A DNA stretch of 64,000 nt from Archegozetes longisetosus (GCA_018873245.2 JAEMBT020000008.1:3396001-3460000), one strand, 5' to 3'; counted from the first letter of the stretch, positions 1 through 11,743 are shown. The notes: generated from the sequence alone by a model not told the origin. Made by a program: numbers and translations.

Positions 1-255
1 TGTCAGACAATAAGGTCTTATCTATTGCCAGGATTGCTGTCGATAAGGGTTGGAATAAACATTATGCCAAATATTTTTCGACGTTATGTTTATTCGCCTT
101 TTAATTAACAGGAGAATTTAGACTATCAAAAAATGTCTATTCAATTTTTACTGAATTAAGCGATTGTGATCATCTGTTTTGGGCCAAAAACTTATACGAT
201 ACTTTCAAAAAATACGGAGTTTCTCTGAATAGAGATGAGATTTTAGGTCGAAAAT
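1..255 (+). pseudogene. 3' end of an unrecognised coding region with an in-frame stop
   Basis: Reading from base 3, one frame stays protein-like (KVLSIARIAVDKGWNKHYAK at the start, then a second stretch ending DEILGRK before TAA at 255). It is interrupted by one TAA at 102-104. The frame is the same on both sides, so this is either a nonsense mutation or a short unspliced intron; an AG at 110-111 is a possible acceptor. The upstream part lies outside the window. I do not recognise the family, and coding status is uncertain. Confidence 0.35.
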
Positions 256-859
256 AATTGTTTAAATAATAAATTGTATTATTTTTATACCAAACTTTCA
301 TTCAGTTTTTTGTAGAAATTATTGAGCTTATGTTTGTTTATATGTATGATTTGAATTGAAACAAACATTTAACTTGTCTATAAACTTTTTCTCTGTTGAT
401 TTTCGATCTTTCATTCAATTCTTTGTAAATTTACCTAATTTTCAAGCTAATAAATATTTTGTCAGTTGTTTTGTTGGGTTAAATCTCAAAAATGCAATAT
501 AATTTTAGTTTCAGACTCAAAAAGTCGTCAAACGCCAAATGAATTGTAGGCCCATATCATTGAAATAGATAAGAAAAGAGTTAAAGCTCTCCGCAGAGTC
601 GAAGCCAGACTTTTGGCTCACTTTATATGCACTAAGGATTAATGAATTTTATCCCACTCTATGTTAAGGTTTGACAAAAGTTATATCGAAGCAGATTTTA
701 GGTTTATTCGAAATAAATGCACTTTTCTGGCAAACGTTACTATGATTAAACAAATCAAATTTTTGATGAGTTGAGAGCCAAAAAGTTTTATACTAACCCG
801 TAGACCCCCTATGGTTAGGATTAATGTAACTTTTGATTTGGTTTTATTTGACTTTAAAG

Positions 860-1489
860 TAGTGTTGTATAGCTTAGAGATTTTTAGTTTGTCTTGTCTT
901 AGTCTTAGTCTTATAGTCAAAAATTTCATTTCTCTTATCTTAGTCTTAGTCTTAATGCCAAAATTTTAGTTTAGCTTATCTTAGTCTTAGTCTAATAGTC
1001 AAAAATTTTCGTTTTGCTTAGTCTTAGTCTTAGTCTTACTACTTGTGCTAGTTATCTCTTTATAGCATATATTATAACATTTTGAAATTTTTTATTATCT
1101 AATATGTTTCATAAAATGATCAATAGACTAACAAAACAAAACTAAGCGCGAAAACATTCACTATTAAAATGTATTGCAATAGGAGTGCAATTGTTTATCT
1201 AGTGATTTACAAATGGTTTTATAATTGAAAACTTCAAAAAATGAATCATTTCTAATAGATTAAATGACCATATTTGTATCTAGACTTCTGACTTTGTCTT
1301 AGTCTTAGTCTTACTCTTATAAATATGTTTCTCTTATCTTAGTCTTAATTTTATAGAAAGAAATTTTATTTGTCTTAATCTTAGTCTTAATTTGAAAATC
1401 CAAAAATCATTTGTCTGACTTAGTCTTAGTCTTAAGCCAAACGATTTTAATATGTCTTATTTTGCTTAGTCTTAAGCTATACATCACTA
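860..1489. mobile_element. hAT-like MITE nested in family A, rich in TCTTAG hexamers
   Basis: The termini are TAGTGTTGTATAGCTTA and the near-perfect reverse complement TAAGCTATACATCACTA. It is flanked by identical 8-bp duplications CTTTAAAG (852-859 and 1490-1497). The sister element at 31485-32820 carries the uninterrupted site with a single CTTTAAAG, which confirms the insertion. Both halves contain degenerate tandem TCTTAG repeats in the same orientation (about 889-1050 and 1290-1470). No coding capacity is seen. Confidence 0.85.
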
Positions 1490-1574
1490 CTTTAAAGTAA
1501 GCTATTTCAGAGAATATAAATAAAGTGAAAGGCGCTCAATCTATAAGTTTAAAAGCGTTGATTATTTAACTTCT

Positions 1575-1640
1575 TAAGTGGCCTAGTGGTTAGTGTAATC
1601 ACGACTAGTGGAATAGGGTCGTGTTCACGTACACTGTTGA
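1575..1640 (+). repeat. tRNA-like sequence inside family A
   Basis: GTGGCCTAGTGGTTAGTGTA resembles the 5' part and A box of tRNA-Glu/Asp genes. It is followed about 40 bases later by a weak B-box-like GTGTTCACGTA. The copy in the sister element (31931-31990) has a better B box (GGTTCGTGTAT). No full cloverleaf is present, so this looks like a tRNA-derived SINE-type module, not a functional tRNA. Confidence 0.4.
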
Positions 1641-1740
1641 CAATTTGTTTTTAATATCAAAACATGATTTTTATTTGAATTTTTCATTGGAAAATTTAAC
1701 TTACTATACGTGTTTGCCTTAACATTCTAAAGAATAGAAC

Positions 1741-2262
1741 AATTTATTAGCTGATTAGCAATAAATGTATGCAATACATCATTATTACATGATTAATCCA
1801 ATTTGATTTATATGATTTAAAACCAAGTTGTTCTTCAATTAAAAATCATAAGTTCAGTTTTACTGCACACAACGAGCTATGATTATTAGTAAATTTGATT
1901 TCTTGCTTAATTTATTGCTTAGTTTCATGTTCATTATTGGTTTTGTTGAGTTAACTTTTGATTATTTTATAATTGACTATAACATCAGACTATGTCAAGT
2001 CAAAAAAATTTCTGATGTTGTAGTCAATTATAGAATAATCAAGAGGAAACTCAACAAAACTAGTAATGAACATGAAACTAATCAATAAATTAAGTAAGAA
2101 ATCAAATTTACTACTAAGAATTACAGCTCATTGTATGCAATAAAGCTGAACTGATAATGTAGAATTTAGGAACAATTTGGTTTCAGATCATATAAATCAG
2201 ATTGGGATTAATCATGTAATAATCATGTATTGCATACATTTACTGCTAATCAGCTAAATAAC
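1741..2262. repeat. Long imperfect palindrome (about 250-bp arms)
   Basis: The left arm 1741-1989 and right arm 2011-2262 are reverse complements over almost their whole length, with scattered mismatches and a loop of about 21 bases. A transcript would fold into a roughly 250-bp hairpin. Open frames here are by-products of the palindrome. The same structure recurs in element B (about 32085-32570). Confidence 0.9.
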
Positions 2263-3080
2263 ACAAACAGTTCCTGTGATTTATCTGAGTGTAAAAATAA
2301 ATGATTCCAATGAAGTAAACTTTGAAAACTGCTATTCTTTAAAATTGATATTACCAACACATGTATTATAAAGTGTAAGAAAGTATTAAAGATTTCGATT
2401 AGATTTTTCTATCATCTGTTTATAAACCTTTACCCTCGGAGATTGACAATCAGTATTAAAAGGTCCAATATCTACAGTGGCGTTTGACGACTTTTTTAGT
2501 CTGAAACTAAAATTGTGATCAGCCCTCGGGTAAGGACTAGTTATAAAGATTTCAAAATCAGGTGTTACATACATTCACTAACTCGGAATTGGTATTTGCT
2601 GTAATTTTTTTTAAAACAAAATATGTCTTAAATGATAGGTAATTATTAAAGATTTTAAGTTTTCGGTCTGATTTGGGCTGAAATGTACTTTTTGAAATAT
2701 GATTAATTCAAGTTTAAGTTTCCCTCTCATTTCCCTCTCAAGTTGTGAGTTTGCTATAATTAGAACTCAGTTCGATTCATAAAAGTTTTTAGACATTTAT
2801 CAAAATCTTTCAAAATCTTTTAATGATCAAATAGCTATAGACCATTTTTTTAGAATAATTTATTATAAAATGCTAAACCCAATTAATATTATTAATAAAT
2901 TTTATAAAATTACTAATCAAAAATATCGTAACGAATTAACCCCAATATCAGAATACTTAAATACTACAACGTTTATTGTTCTACTTGAGAGGGAAACCTA
3001 AACTTGAATTAATTATAATATTTCAAAAAAATGCATTTCAGCCCAAATCAGATCGAAAACTTAAAATCTTTAATAATTAC

Positions 3081-5813
3081 CTAAGACACTTTTATTATTT
3101 GAGAAAGTAGGGGTCAAATTATTTGAGTAACTATTTGAGAAAATTGGTCTAATTATTTGAGTATTTGTTAAAATTATTTGACAAATTTTCACATCTAAAC
3201 CTATTATTCAGGAAGTTCATGTCATAAAATTGTAGTTTAAATAATTACTGCAATAAATAAGCCGAAGATTTTCTAATTTGAACATTTTAATAAATTGAAT
3301 TTGATAATTTACAGAAGAGTTTACATGCAATTATAATAGAGAGAAGTTAAATACTTCAAACTTTCTTCAGAGAGATTATGTCTTTTATCACTGAGAATAT
3401 TGTTGTAACAACTGAACGATCGTTCAATCTCAGCACTAGAAATAGGAACAAATAAGTATTTAAAAACAATCGGTGCCATTAATTTCCAGTTCTTGAAGTT
3501 AGATTTCCAAAAATTCGGAATATAAACGTTGGTTTTAATATTTTCTGGCTTTTCGTATTCTTTAACATAATTAATATATGACTTGAATTCAGAAGAGAGC
3601 TGTGAAACCTTCAATAAATCACCAGAATTTATCAAATTATTCATTTCAGGTATTGATACTAACTCTTTAATCAACTCATCAACAGATCGTGTATTGTTCT
3701 TAGCCCTCTGAGGATAAAATATTTCCATAGTTTTTAGAAAACCCATAGCTGGCTCTTTACCAAAATCAAAATATAACTCCAATTTAAGTAAAGTTTGGTT
3801 AAGACAATCGATTACCGATTGTTTGAAACGCGAAAAGTCATATTCATTCAGCTCTTTTCTATAAATATCGAGGTAATCATTTACATCAACGTTAGCATAC
3901 ATTTCACGAAAAATTGCCATTAAGTCTGAACAATATTTAAAGATGTTGGTTGTCATTATGTCTTGCCTCTGAGTGGACAGAACTGCATCAATAATCGGCT
4001 GAGAAATACTTTTAATGAACTTAATTTGTTCGTACAAAATAGGATTTTCTATCATTCTTCTCAATATTGGTATTAATGGAGAACTGATTTTAGCATTTGT
4101 TAAATTTCTGATCAAATCACCGTAAAATTTAAATAAATTTTCATGAATAGCGATAGCTTCAAGCCATGAGTTCCATCTGGTAATGGAAGTCTTAGGAATA
4201 GATTTACCACAAGTTTCAAAATATATTTTACGCCTGACTCTCGATTTCTTGAAAAAAGATTTCATTTTTGCCATGAATTCATCCACTTCAATAAAACTAT
4301 ATCTAAAGGTTTCTGCGACCAAATTAAAAATATGTGAATGACATGTGATGTGTATTGAGTTAGGCCAAAGAACCTTAAATGTTTTAAATGCTGTCATCAT
4401 ATAGCTGGCATTATCACTAACAGATGCTGTGATTTTATCGAAATCTAATCCTGAATTTGCTATAACTTTATTAGTTTCGCGAACAATCGCATCGCTATCA
4501 ACTGTTGTGTTCAAGAATAAAGTATTAATAAGAATTGACTTAAGGCGAAAATCATCGTTCAACGGAAAATCAATCGCTGATGGAGTAATCAATATATTAA
4601 TAACTGCTCGATATTTCTTGTCTTGTGTTTCGTCGACAATGACTGAAAACCCATCAACTTTACTCAATGATTCGATGATATCCTTTTGTTTATTTGCATA
4701 AACTTTTGGTATTCGTTTTCTCAAACAGTCGGCTAACGGAATCTGATCTCGAATTTGCAATACTTTGTGAAGAAAGCTCTGAATTCTTGATTATTAGTTT
4801 TTTCAATAGGAATATTAGTTGAGGTCAACATTAAAACCAAATCGTTGAGAAACATTTCTTTTTCATTTTGCTTCTCAAAGCTGTTAACAATTTTCAATTG
4901 ATTTGAATTGTTTTTGAGTCCCTATTAGAGTTCAGGTGAAAATCGATGACATTTTTATGCTTGAAGTTAACAAAAACATTACATATATTGCAATACATTT
5001 TGTCGTCTTTGACAATAAATGGCTCTTTATATTCATTAACTCTCATTTGGACAGTTATTTTGTTTCCTTTTTTAAACCTTTTGCTGATTATCTTTCTTTG
5101 AGTTTTTCGGCGTTTTGATTCATTTGAACTCGAATATTCGCTTTCTGTTAAATCAATAAAACTATTCATTTGGGAATCATTCGGAATAACTACTTCTTCA
5201 GAGTCTATAATAGTATTTTCAGACATTTGTCTCTCTTTTTGAATATCATTCGCTAAATTTTGCATATATTGAACATCAATTGTGGTCTCATTTAGTTCAA
5301 CGCATTCATTACCAAAACAAAGATTGTCCTCTATTTCAGACATCTTCTGTTTAGAAAATTTTTTATTAATTATTTATAATTGAAGTATCGTTTAAACTTA
5401 CTTTCTATTCGCCAAAACTAATAAGCGTTTGATGTTTGATGACAATTATATTTAAATAAATTAAATCACGACTATTACACATAATCATTACACAAATCAT
5501 CATATCAAAATACAATTTATAAAATGCGTGTTCATTTCATTCATTGTGTTTACTATTCAAAGCACCTAATTATGTATTACTTTAGATATTTTATGTTTTG
5601 GTGCATGAATTATAGCTTTTAAAAGTATTGATTAATCGAAAGTTTGTTTCTGAAAAGTAATTCTAATTTTTACGGTTTTGAAAAAATTATCCGAGAAAAG
5701 TAGAAAATTATTTGATATTATTTCAAAATGTTTGATCAAATAATTTATTTAAAATAATTTGATAAAAATAAAATTATTTGAAATTATTTGATTAAATAAT
5801 GAAAGTGTCTTAG
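3081..5813 (-). mobile_element. hAT transposon with intact TIRs and target duplication
   Basis: The termini are CTAAGACACTTTTATTATTT and the mirrored AATAATGAAAGTGTCTTAG. The flanks are identical 8-bp duplications ATAATTAC (3073-3080 and 5814-5821), diagnostic for hAT. Both subterminal regions hold repeated AATTATTTGA motifs, as expected for transposase binding. The internal transposase gene on the minus strand is frameshifted twice, so this copy is probably dead although structurally complete. Confidence 0.9.
3321..5343 (-). pseudogene. hAT transposase, frameshifted
   Basis: Reading starts at ATG 5343. The first 149 residues hold an acidic/Ser-rich region, a basic stretch, and a BED-like zinc finger (YCNICNVFV followed by two His). 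The frame stops at 4894. An overlapping frame then continues through about 4780 (ending near QEFRAFFTKYC), and a third runs to 3321 with the catalytic core: a VDET Asp, SDNASYMM, TCHSHIFNL (CxxH), TRWNSWL, and the C-terminal dimerisation segment SSAEIERSFSCYNNILSDKR. Two frameshifts near 4894 and 4770 break one ancestral ORF of roughly 680 residues. A short intron is unlikely because the middle piece is itself protein-like. Confidence 0.85.
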
Positions 5814-5880
5814 ATAATTACCTATCATTTAAGGCATATTTTGTTTAAAAATAATTTACAGTAAATGCCAATTTCGAGTA

Positions 5881-8214
5881 AGAGTTTAGAAATACTGATT
5901 ATAAACATTTTGATAGATTCCAACATTAACAACTTCACGTAGTCTTTGCAAAATTATGAATCTCACATAATATTTTGAAGCTGACTCCCTTTCTCGATAT
6001 CAAGATTTTTGCACTTGTTAGAGTTAATAAAAATTAATTTATAGTCATATGGCATTTTAACTTATAGAGGGAATTTCTTAAGGCTTAACTTTTAAAATAT
6101 GCAAATATCAAACATTAACATTTCTTTGCTTACACTTGAGATGAGTAACTACTTTCTGTCTGGAAACTAGTTTAATAGGATTCTAAAAATTCGTTTCAAT
6201 TTGAAAACTAGTAGCGTAAGATATATTAATTAGCAATTCAATTGCGTTACACAAGCTCTACTGTTATTACTGGAAGGCCTTAAAACCTGTTTTATCGAAT
6301 GAAATAAGAAACTTACATCTTCTAAGAACTGTTTATTTCAAATTTTGTCTATTCATTGAAGATACTAATTATTTTTATTGGATCTCATGAAATGAATGAA
6401 ATTCAAATAAATCAAATTTTAATATAATAAAGAAGTCATACTCAATGATATTAATGTCCAAATTGGCCAGAATATCTATGCACTTCTTTGTCCGAAAGAC
6501 TACTCTTTGACAATTGATTTTCGGTATAATTAAGCCTTTTAAGCTTGATTACTATTTTAGGCCATGAGCTGGGTTTATCATATCAGAAAACATCTTCGCA
6601 ACAAATACGAACAGGGATTGACTACTCCATATGTCATCAAATAGGTTGAAGAAGCGATTTATGCGAATAGAGTAGAACTCATGAAAAACAGAAAATCCTT
6701 GATCGAAGAAAACCCTTCCCTTCTTACACAAAAATATAATGAGTTAGCTTAGGAAAAATACTTCTCAAACTTTGTCTGATTAGAGACAATGCGGATAAAA
6801 GTTGTAAAATAAATAGAAATCAAACTAATAATAAACTAAATTAGTTAACTTGTGGTGCAATTCAAGACTAGTAGTTGGAAAATAATTTCTAAAGATCTGA
6901 ACTGGGCAAAAATATATTGGGTTGTTTTAATTTTAATTCAAAGAAACTCTGGAAATCAGTCAAATGAGTTATACAAGTATTTTGTTATCTTTATTGCCAT
7001 CCATAAAAACACTAATTTATGCCTAATGCTTAGTAAACAAATAGTACAAGTTTTGTAAGAATTTCGAAACATTCCCTCAAGGCTGCAAAGCTTAATCAAT
7101 GTTCGGCTTTAGTTTCTAGTATAGCTTTATAACTTTATAACTACTAAACTTGTAATCTTATTGTCTAATTAGAGCCTAATTGTAATCTTAACCTGTAATA
7201 TAATAGTAATATATAGTAAGTGTAGTGTATATCAGTATAGTAATATAAAGATATATTACATATTATACAACCAGTATTAAAAGAATAATCATTCAAAATT
7301 TTTGCGCACTTACCAGAAAAATATTTACTGAAAAATTCAATCAGCCTTCAAAAGTGTTTACCTTCTTTTAAGACCATAGTTTTTTGTTTCAAGGTAAGTG
7401 TAGTATTATTTTGATTGATTAAAACTAGTCGAATTGAGACGAGGCAGTAGGATTTGAAGGTCTCGAGTGACGATTGAGTTCCCCATTTTATCTCTGTCAA
7501 GTTTTGACACAGTACTAGAAATCTGAACAGAGAATAAACTTAAGATTTTATAACCATGTAAAGCATAGCTCATGATATTGTTGTTATAGGGGAAAACAGA
7601 AATTATTAGTGAAGATATAGATCCGTATTATAGTCAAAAATTCATCTTCATAGTAAGCATTGATGAATACATCTTTACATCAATCAATTATTCGACACTC
7701 GATTCAGCACTAAATTGCAATTGAGCGCAATAACGAAACGATAGCTGCTATTCATTTCAAGTAAAACTACTCTCAAGCTAATGATGGCAGAATTGAAGAT
7801 CCGCTCAACATAGACAACAAAACTATAGATGTTTGCACTTATATCTTCACAATTCAATAGTCTCTTATGGTAACAATTTCAAGGCTTTGTTACAAAAAAA
7901 ACTTTAAAATTTTATTACAATCTTACACAAAGAGAAAAATTCAACATCTTTTGAAATTCCAATATCAGCCCAGAAAAATACTTATAGCAAGAGTCTTCCA
8001 ACTAAAGACTATCTGGATTTCTATTACGTATGCTATATGTTTCATCAATGATCACATCTTCGCTCGTATTACTAGCAGAACGAAAATATGGTCTCTTTGA
8101 GAGGTCATTGATTGCTGGTGTCAATTACAAATTGGTCTTAATATCGCATATAATAACTAATATAACATAAACGTCAATACGAATACTACTAATGTTTTGA
8201 TTAAGAAATTTAAT
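5881..8214. other. No gene recognised apart from one small remnant
   Basis: AT-rich sequence with only short frames. Apart from the degenerate stretch at 6561-6779 I see nothing supportable. Confidence 0.5.
6561..6779 (+). pseudogene. Unrecognised coding remnant with two TAG stops
   Basis: After TTTTAG, a frame beginning ATGAGCTGGGTTTATCATAT reads as plausible protein (MSWVYHIRKHLRNKYEQGLT and on) to TGA at 6777, broken by TAG at 642-644 and near 6750. Both stops could come from CAG by one C-to-T change. Charged, helix-like composition (NRVELMKNRKSLIEENPSLL). I do not recognise the family. Confidence 0.35.
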
Positions 8215-8603
8215 ATCAAAGATCGGAACGCCCATAGAGATCAGGGAAGAAGTGAAAACGATAGGGCTCGATGAAATAAATCAATTGATGCTTGAATCAT
8301 TATGCTAGTCTAACTTATTAGATGCGTACCCTATTCTGTTTAACATCAATAATATATTTATAGGTAGGCTGAGTTTAATAAAAATCGTGGAAGGAGTCAA
8401 AACGATAATAGTTGAGGTTATAAATTGATTGACTCATCAATCATTATTACTAAGGTAAGTAAATTATTAAAGAAAAATGAAAGAAGGTGCGTATCTAATG
8501 AATGAGTGAGCATAGCATAATCATTCACACATTAATCGATTCGTCTCGTCGAACACTATAGTTTTGACTCCTCCTCCGATTTTTGGGCTCTTTAATTGCC
8601 TTG
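8215..8603. mobile_element. MITE-like inverted repeat upstream of the P450
   Basis: About 110 bases at 8215-8330 are inverted at 8485-8603 (for example GAATCATTATGCTAG against the mirrored form in GCATAGCATAATCATTC). A third partial copy of the arm lies between them (around 8380-8420). There is no ORF. The element ends about 58 bases before the P450 TATA box. Confidence 0.6.
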
Positions 8604-8660
8604 TACCTCTTAGCCGGTTTTATAATGTTAAATTCTAGAGAGAAAGTCCTTCAGATGGAG

Positions 8661-8668
8661 TATAAATA
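8661..8668 (+). promoter_or_regulatory. TATA box of the P450 gene
   Basis: TATAAATA lies 100 bases upstream of the P450 ATG. A plausible initiator (TTCATTTG near 8718) follows at a longer distance than usual. Assigned by position and consensus only. Confidence 0.5.
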
Positions 8669-8760
8669 CAAGAGTAAAATAAAATAATTGCATGTTGTTT
8701 CTTTGCTAGGCAGACGGTTCATTTGAAAGCTCATAATAGGATTTTAAACTTTTGCCAATC

Positions 8761-10778
8761 ATGAGTTTATTCGGGTTTGATTCGTGGCAATTGTGGGTTC
8801 CCACTTTTACCATTTTACCACTAATATATTGGTAATGGTTGTTTTGATTTTTTCTTTATTTTTCATATATTCTGTATGCCAGAATTCAACAAGAATCGTA
8901 TTTTTATTTGAAATATTTATAAACCATTTGAAAACATTCAAAACTTCAATTTAATCTTTTAGGTATTTCACTCGGAATCATAATTATTGGACTAAAAGAG
9001 GCGTTAAAGGACCAAAACCTAAAATGTGTTTTGGAAACATTTTGGATAAAGTATTCACACCAGGGCCATTATTAGAATTGGAATGGTTTCAGAAATTTGG
9101 AAAACTTTATGGGTACTTAAAATAAATTATGCAATATTTGGATTTCATAAAACAATTACTTTGTAGCGTGTTTTATGGAAATGAACCCGTGCTCACAATC
9201 GCCGATCCGGAACTGATAAAACTTGTTTTAGTCAAAGATTTTAATAAATTCGTAAACAGAAGAGAATTAAGAACTGAACACCCGATAGTTAATAATAATT
9301 TGGTTAATTCAGTCGGTGATCAATGGAAAAGAATTCGATCGATTACAAGTCCGACATTTACGAGCGGAAAAATGAAGAAAATGCATCCAATGATAAGAAA
9401 ATGTCTCCAAGATTACTTAGATAATCTGGAAGCTTATGCAAAAGATGGAAAAGATATAGATCTGAAGGAAATGAATGGAAACTTCACAATGGATGTGATC
9501 GCTTCGTGTGCTTTCGCCACTCAAATAAATGCACAGAAAGATCCAAATAACCCATTTATAGTGAATGCCAAAAAAATATTTGATTTTAAAGCAACTAGAG
9601 TAATCCCATCTTTGATTTGTCCAAAGTTTTTAAATAAAATCCTAGGCGTAACTTCATTGACCGACGAGAGTGCAAATCAGTTTTTCTTTAATTTGATTCG
9701 ACATATATTGAAAACTCGACGAAATAATAATTCGAAACACGACGATTTTGTTCAATTGTTAATGAATGCGGAACTGAGTAAAGAAACGATTAGAGATGAA
9801 GACGATATAAACGAAGCACATCATGTAAATGAAGGTAAAAATTGAACATTTTATTTCATTGCGTCATGTATTTGAGTATTTTATGTTCTTATATTTTACT
9901 TAGTTAATCAGTTTTGAAAATTTTTCTCAAAGAGACTAAAATCATAAAATGAAACTTTATCAACTATAACGCAGAATAATATTATAAGTAATACGTTTTA
10001 TTTTAGAAGTTAAGACTTAGTATGAGTTAGTATAATTTATAACATACTTTTTTACATCAATTTTCTAAAGATATACATCTGATTTATAGGTGAAGAAGAG
10101 TTAGATGCACAGAAAAAAGCTTTCAATATAAATGTTGTGAATAAACGTTTGACAGATAATGAAATATTGGCCCAGTCTTGGGTTTTCTTCCTTGCTGGAT
10201 ATGAAACTACTGCAACGACTTTGTCATTTTGTTCATATGAATTGGCTCTCAATCCTGAATATCAACAAAAACTTTATGAAGAAATCAAATCTGCTGTTGA
10301 TTCTAATGGAGAAATAAGTTATGAAACACTCGCAAAACTTCCATATTTGGATTCAATTGTATCCGAAACATTACGTCTTTATCCACCAGCTTTAAGACTC
10401 GAAAGAGAAGCCATGACAGATTATAAATTGGGTGACACTGGAATTACACTATTCAAAGGACAAGTCGTAGAAATTCCGATTTATGCTATCCATCATTCAG
10501 AAGAATATTATCCAAATGCTCATAAATTTAATCCCGAAAGATTTATGCCTGAAAATCGAGACCAAATCACTCCATACACTTATATTCCTTTTGGTGCTGG
10601 TCCTCGAAGTTGTATTGGAATGCGATTCGCTTTAATGGAAGCAAAACTGTGCCTATCACACATTGTTCGAAGATTCAAATTTGTTAGAAGTTCCAAAACT
10701 GAAGTTCCTCTTCGATTCAAAACAGTTACACCTCTATGTGCTGCTAAAAGTTTAATTGTTGGAATTGAAAAGAGATAA
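8761..10778 (+). CDS. Cytochrome P450, CYP3-clan type, complete
   Basis: Heme-thiolate monooxygenase, expected to be ER-bound and to oxidise lipophilic substrates with NADPH-P450 reductase. Exons 8761-8831, 8963-9112, 9167-9834 and 10090-10778 join in frame into about 525 residues; introns are 131, 54 and 255 bases with GT/AG ends. The N-terminus is a hydrophobic anchor (IYWYF), followed by a KGPKPKMCFGNI hinge. Landmarks: GDQWKRIRSITSPTF (helix C region), I-helix AGYETT near 332-337, SETLR (ExxR) near 388-392, FNPERF near 443-448, and heme loop PFGAGPRSCIG with Cys at about 471. The closest relative here is the pseudogene at 41070-42865. The clan call rests on overall motif resemblance; no subfamily is claimed. 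A TATA box lies at 8661. Confidence 0.93.
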
Positions 10779-11611
10779 AGACCATATTTTTGTCATCTGA
10801 GTTGTACGTTTGATTATCATGTCGAATAATCCCTTTAATTGTAATGGAATACTATTAAAAATAGTTCATATGTGAATCTATTCTATATTACTTAACTTTT
10901 GCTGACTTTGCAATATGTTATTTTTAAAATGATATAATTAAATAATTATTTTAATAATCATTCAGCTCTATTTTTGATAAATAGTTCAAAGTTTTTTTGC
11001 CTACGCTTCATTTCTGCGAAATCTCTACTAAAATCAAGATTTAATTGTCGTGTTGATAAAGATATAAGTAATTTTTTACTCTAATCTAATTCTTGGTATT
11101 AGTTTACTGTGAAATGTGAATATCGATATTAAACGTAGTTATTCTTATGTATTTTTACATGAGAAATATGAAATTGATATTCGTTTCCGTCGCTCGACAT
11201 CGATAACTGATTATTATATTATTAGTAGATTTGAGGGATTTAACAAATTAAATCAAACTTTTGAGTTCAAATTGCTAAATAATTTGACCAGAGAGCTGTC
11301 GAATCACTAGTAAATTCTACTAGTAAGTTAGGTCAGGTTGCGTTATCTTACGTTACATTAGGCTACGTTAGGTTTCGTTAGGTTAGGTTATTATAATGCC
11401 ATGGCATCCCATAATGATCTCGATTACCAGATGTCGAATAACATACTCCTGGAGGCTGTTGTTACATCGAACGAAAACAGCTTCATATTAACAATACTAT
11501 AATCGAGCGACGCTTAATTTTTATTAGATGTTTTCTTAATTATCTTTAGAAACCTTTTTGTAACTAAGTTTATCAATAAATAAAATTTCTCACTAAACCC
11601 TACTTGTTCCT
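10779..11611. other. Intergenic, no gene seen
   Basis: P450 3' flank and AT-rich spacer. The only feature noted is the GGTTA-rich stretch at 11324-11390. Confidence 0.5.
11324..11390 (+). repeat. Degenerate TTAGG-like stretch
   Basis: Repeated GTTA/GTTAGG units with spacers such as TTAGGTTTCGTTAGGTTAGG. These resemble the arthropod telomere unit TTAGG. It is short and degenerate, so an internal remnant or chance. Confidence 0.4.
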
Positions 11612-11654
<43 letters not shown>

Positions 11655-11683
11655 TTATTATTATTGTTGTTATTATTATTATT

Positions 11684-11743
<60 letters not shown>

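Larger units (their letters stand above)
501..2514 (+). mobile_element. TIR foldback element, family A copy 1
   Basis: The ends are inverted copies of one about 37-bp sequence; its core GTTTCAGACTCAAAAAGTCG starts near 509 and is mirrored near 2475-2506. The same termini bound elements at 12820-13652 (reverse) and 31485-32820 (forward), so this is a family. Inside are a tRNA-like patch (1575-1640) and a very long imperfect palindrome (1741-2262). A separate hAT-like MITE is inserted at 860-1489. There is no transposase ORF, so the element is non-autonomous. I could not find a convincing target duplication. Confidence 0.85.
2581..5880. mobile_element. Foldback MITE interrupted by a hAT transposon
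   Basis: The outer ends are inverted (ACTCGGAATTGGTATTTGC at 2581 and its mirror ending at 5880). A longer inverted pair (about 2640-2735 against 2985-3080) shows the original element was a foldback of about 560 bp. A complete hAT (3081-5813) is inserted into its right arm; removing it and one target duplication restores the arm. Confidence 0.75.

Noticed and set aside
681-929. 82-codon minus-strand frame, also similar at 31505-31744
   Set aside because: It is part of the non-coding foldback element shared by A and B; the two frames diverge at the insertion site, so it is a repeat shadow.
1575-1640. A functional tRNA-Glu gene
   Set aside because: Acceptor stem and T-arm do not form and the B box is weak; only a tRNA-derived module is supported.
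1879-2088. 69-codon frame inside element A
   Set aside because: It spans the loop and both arms of the palindrome; its sequence is dictated by the repeat, and it is not kept in copy B.
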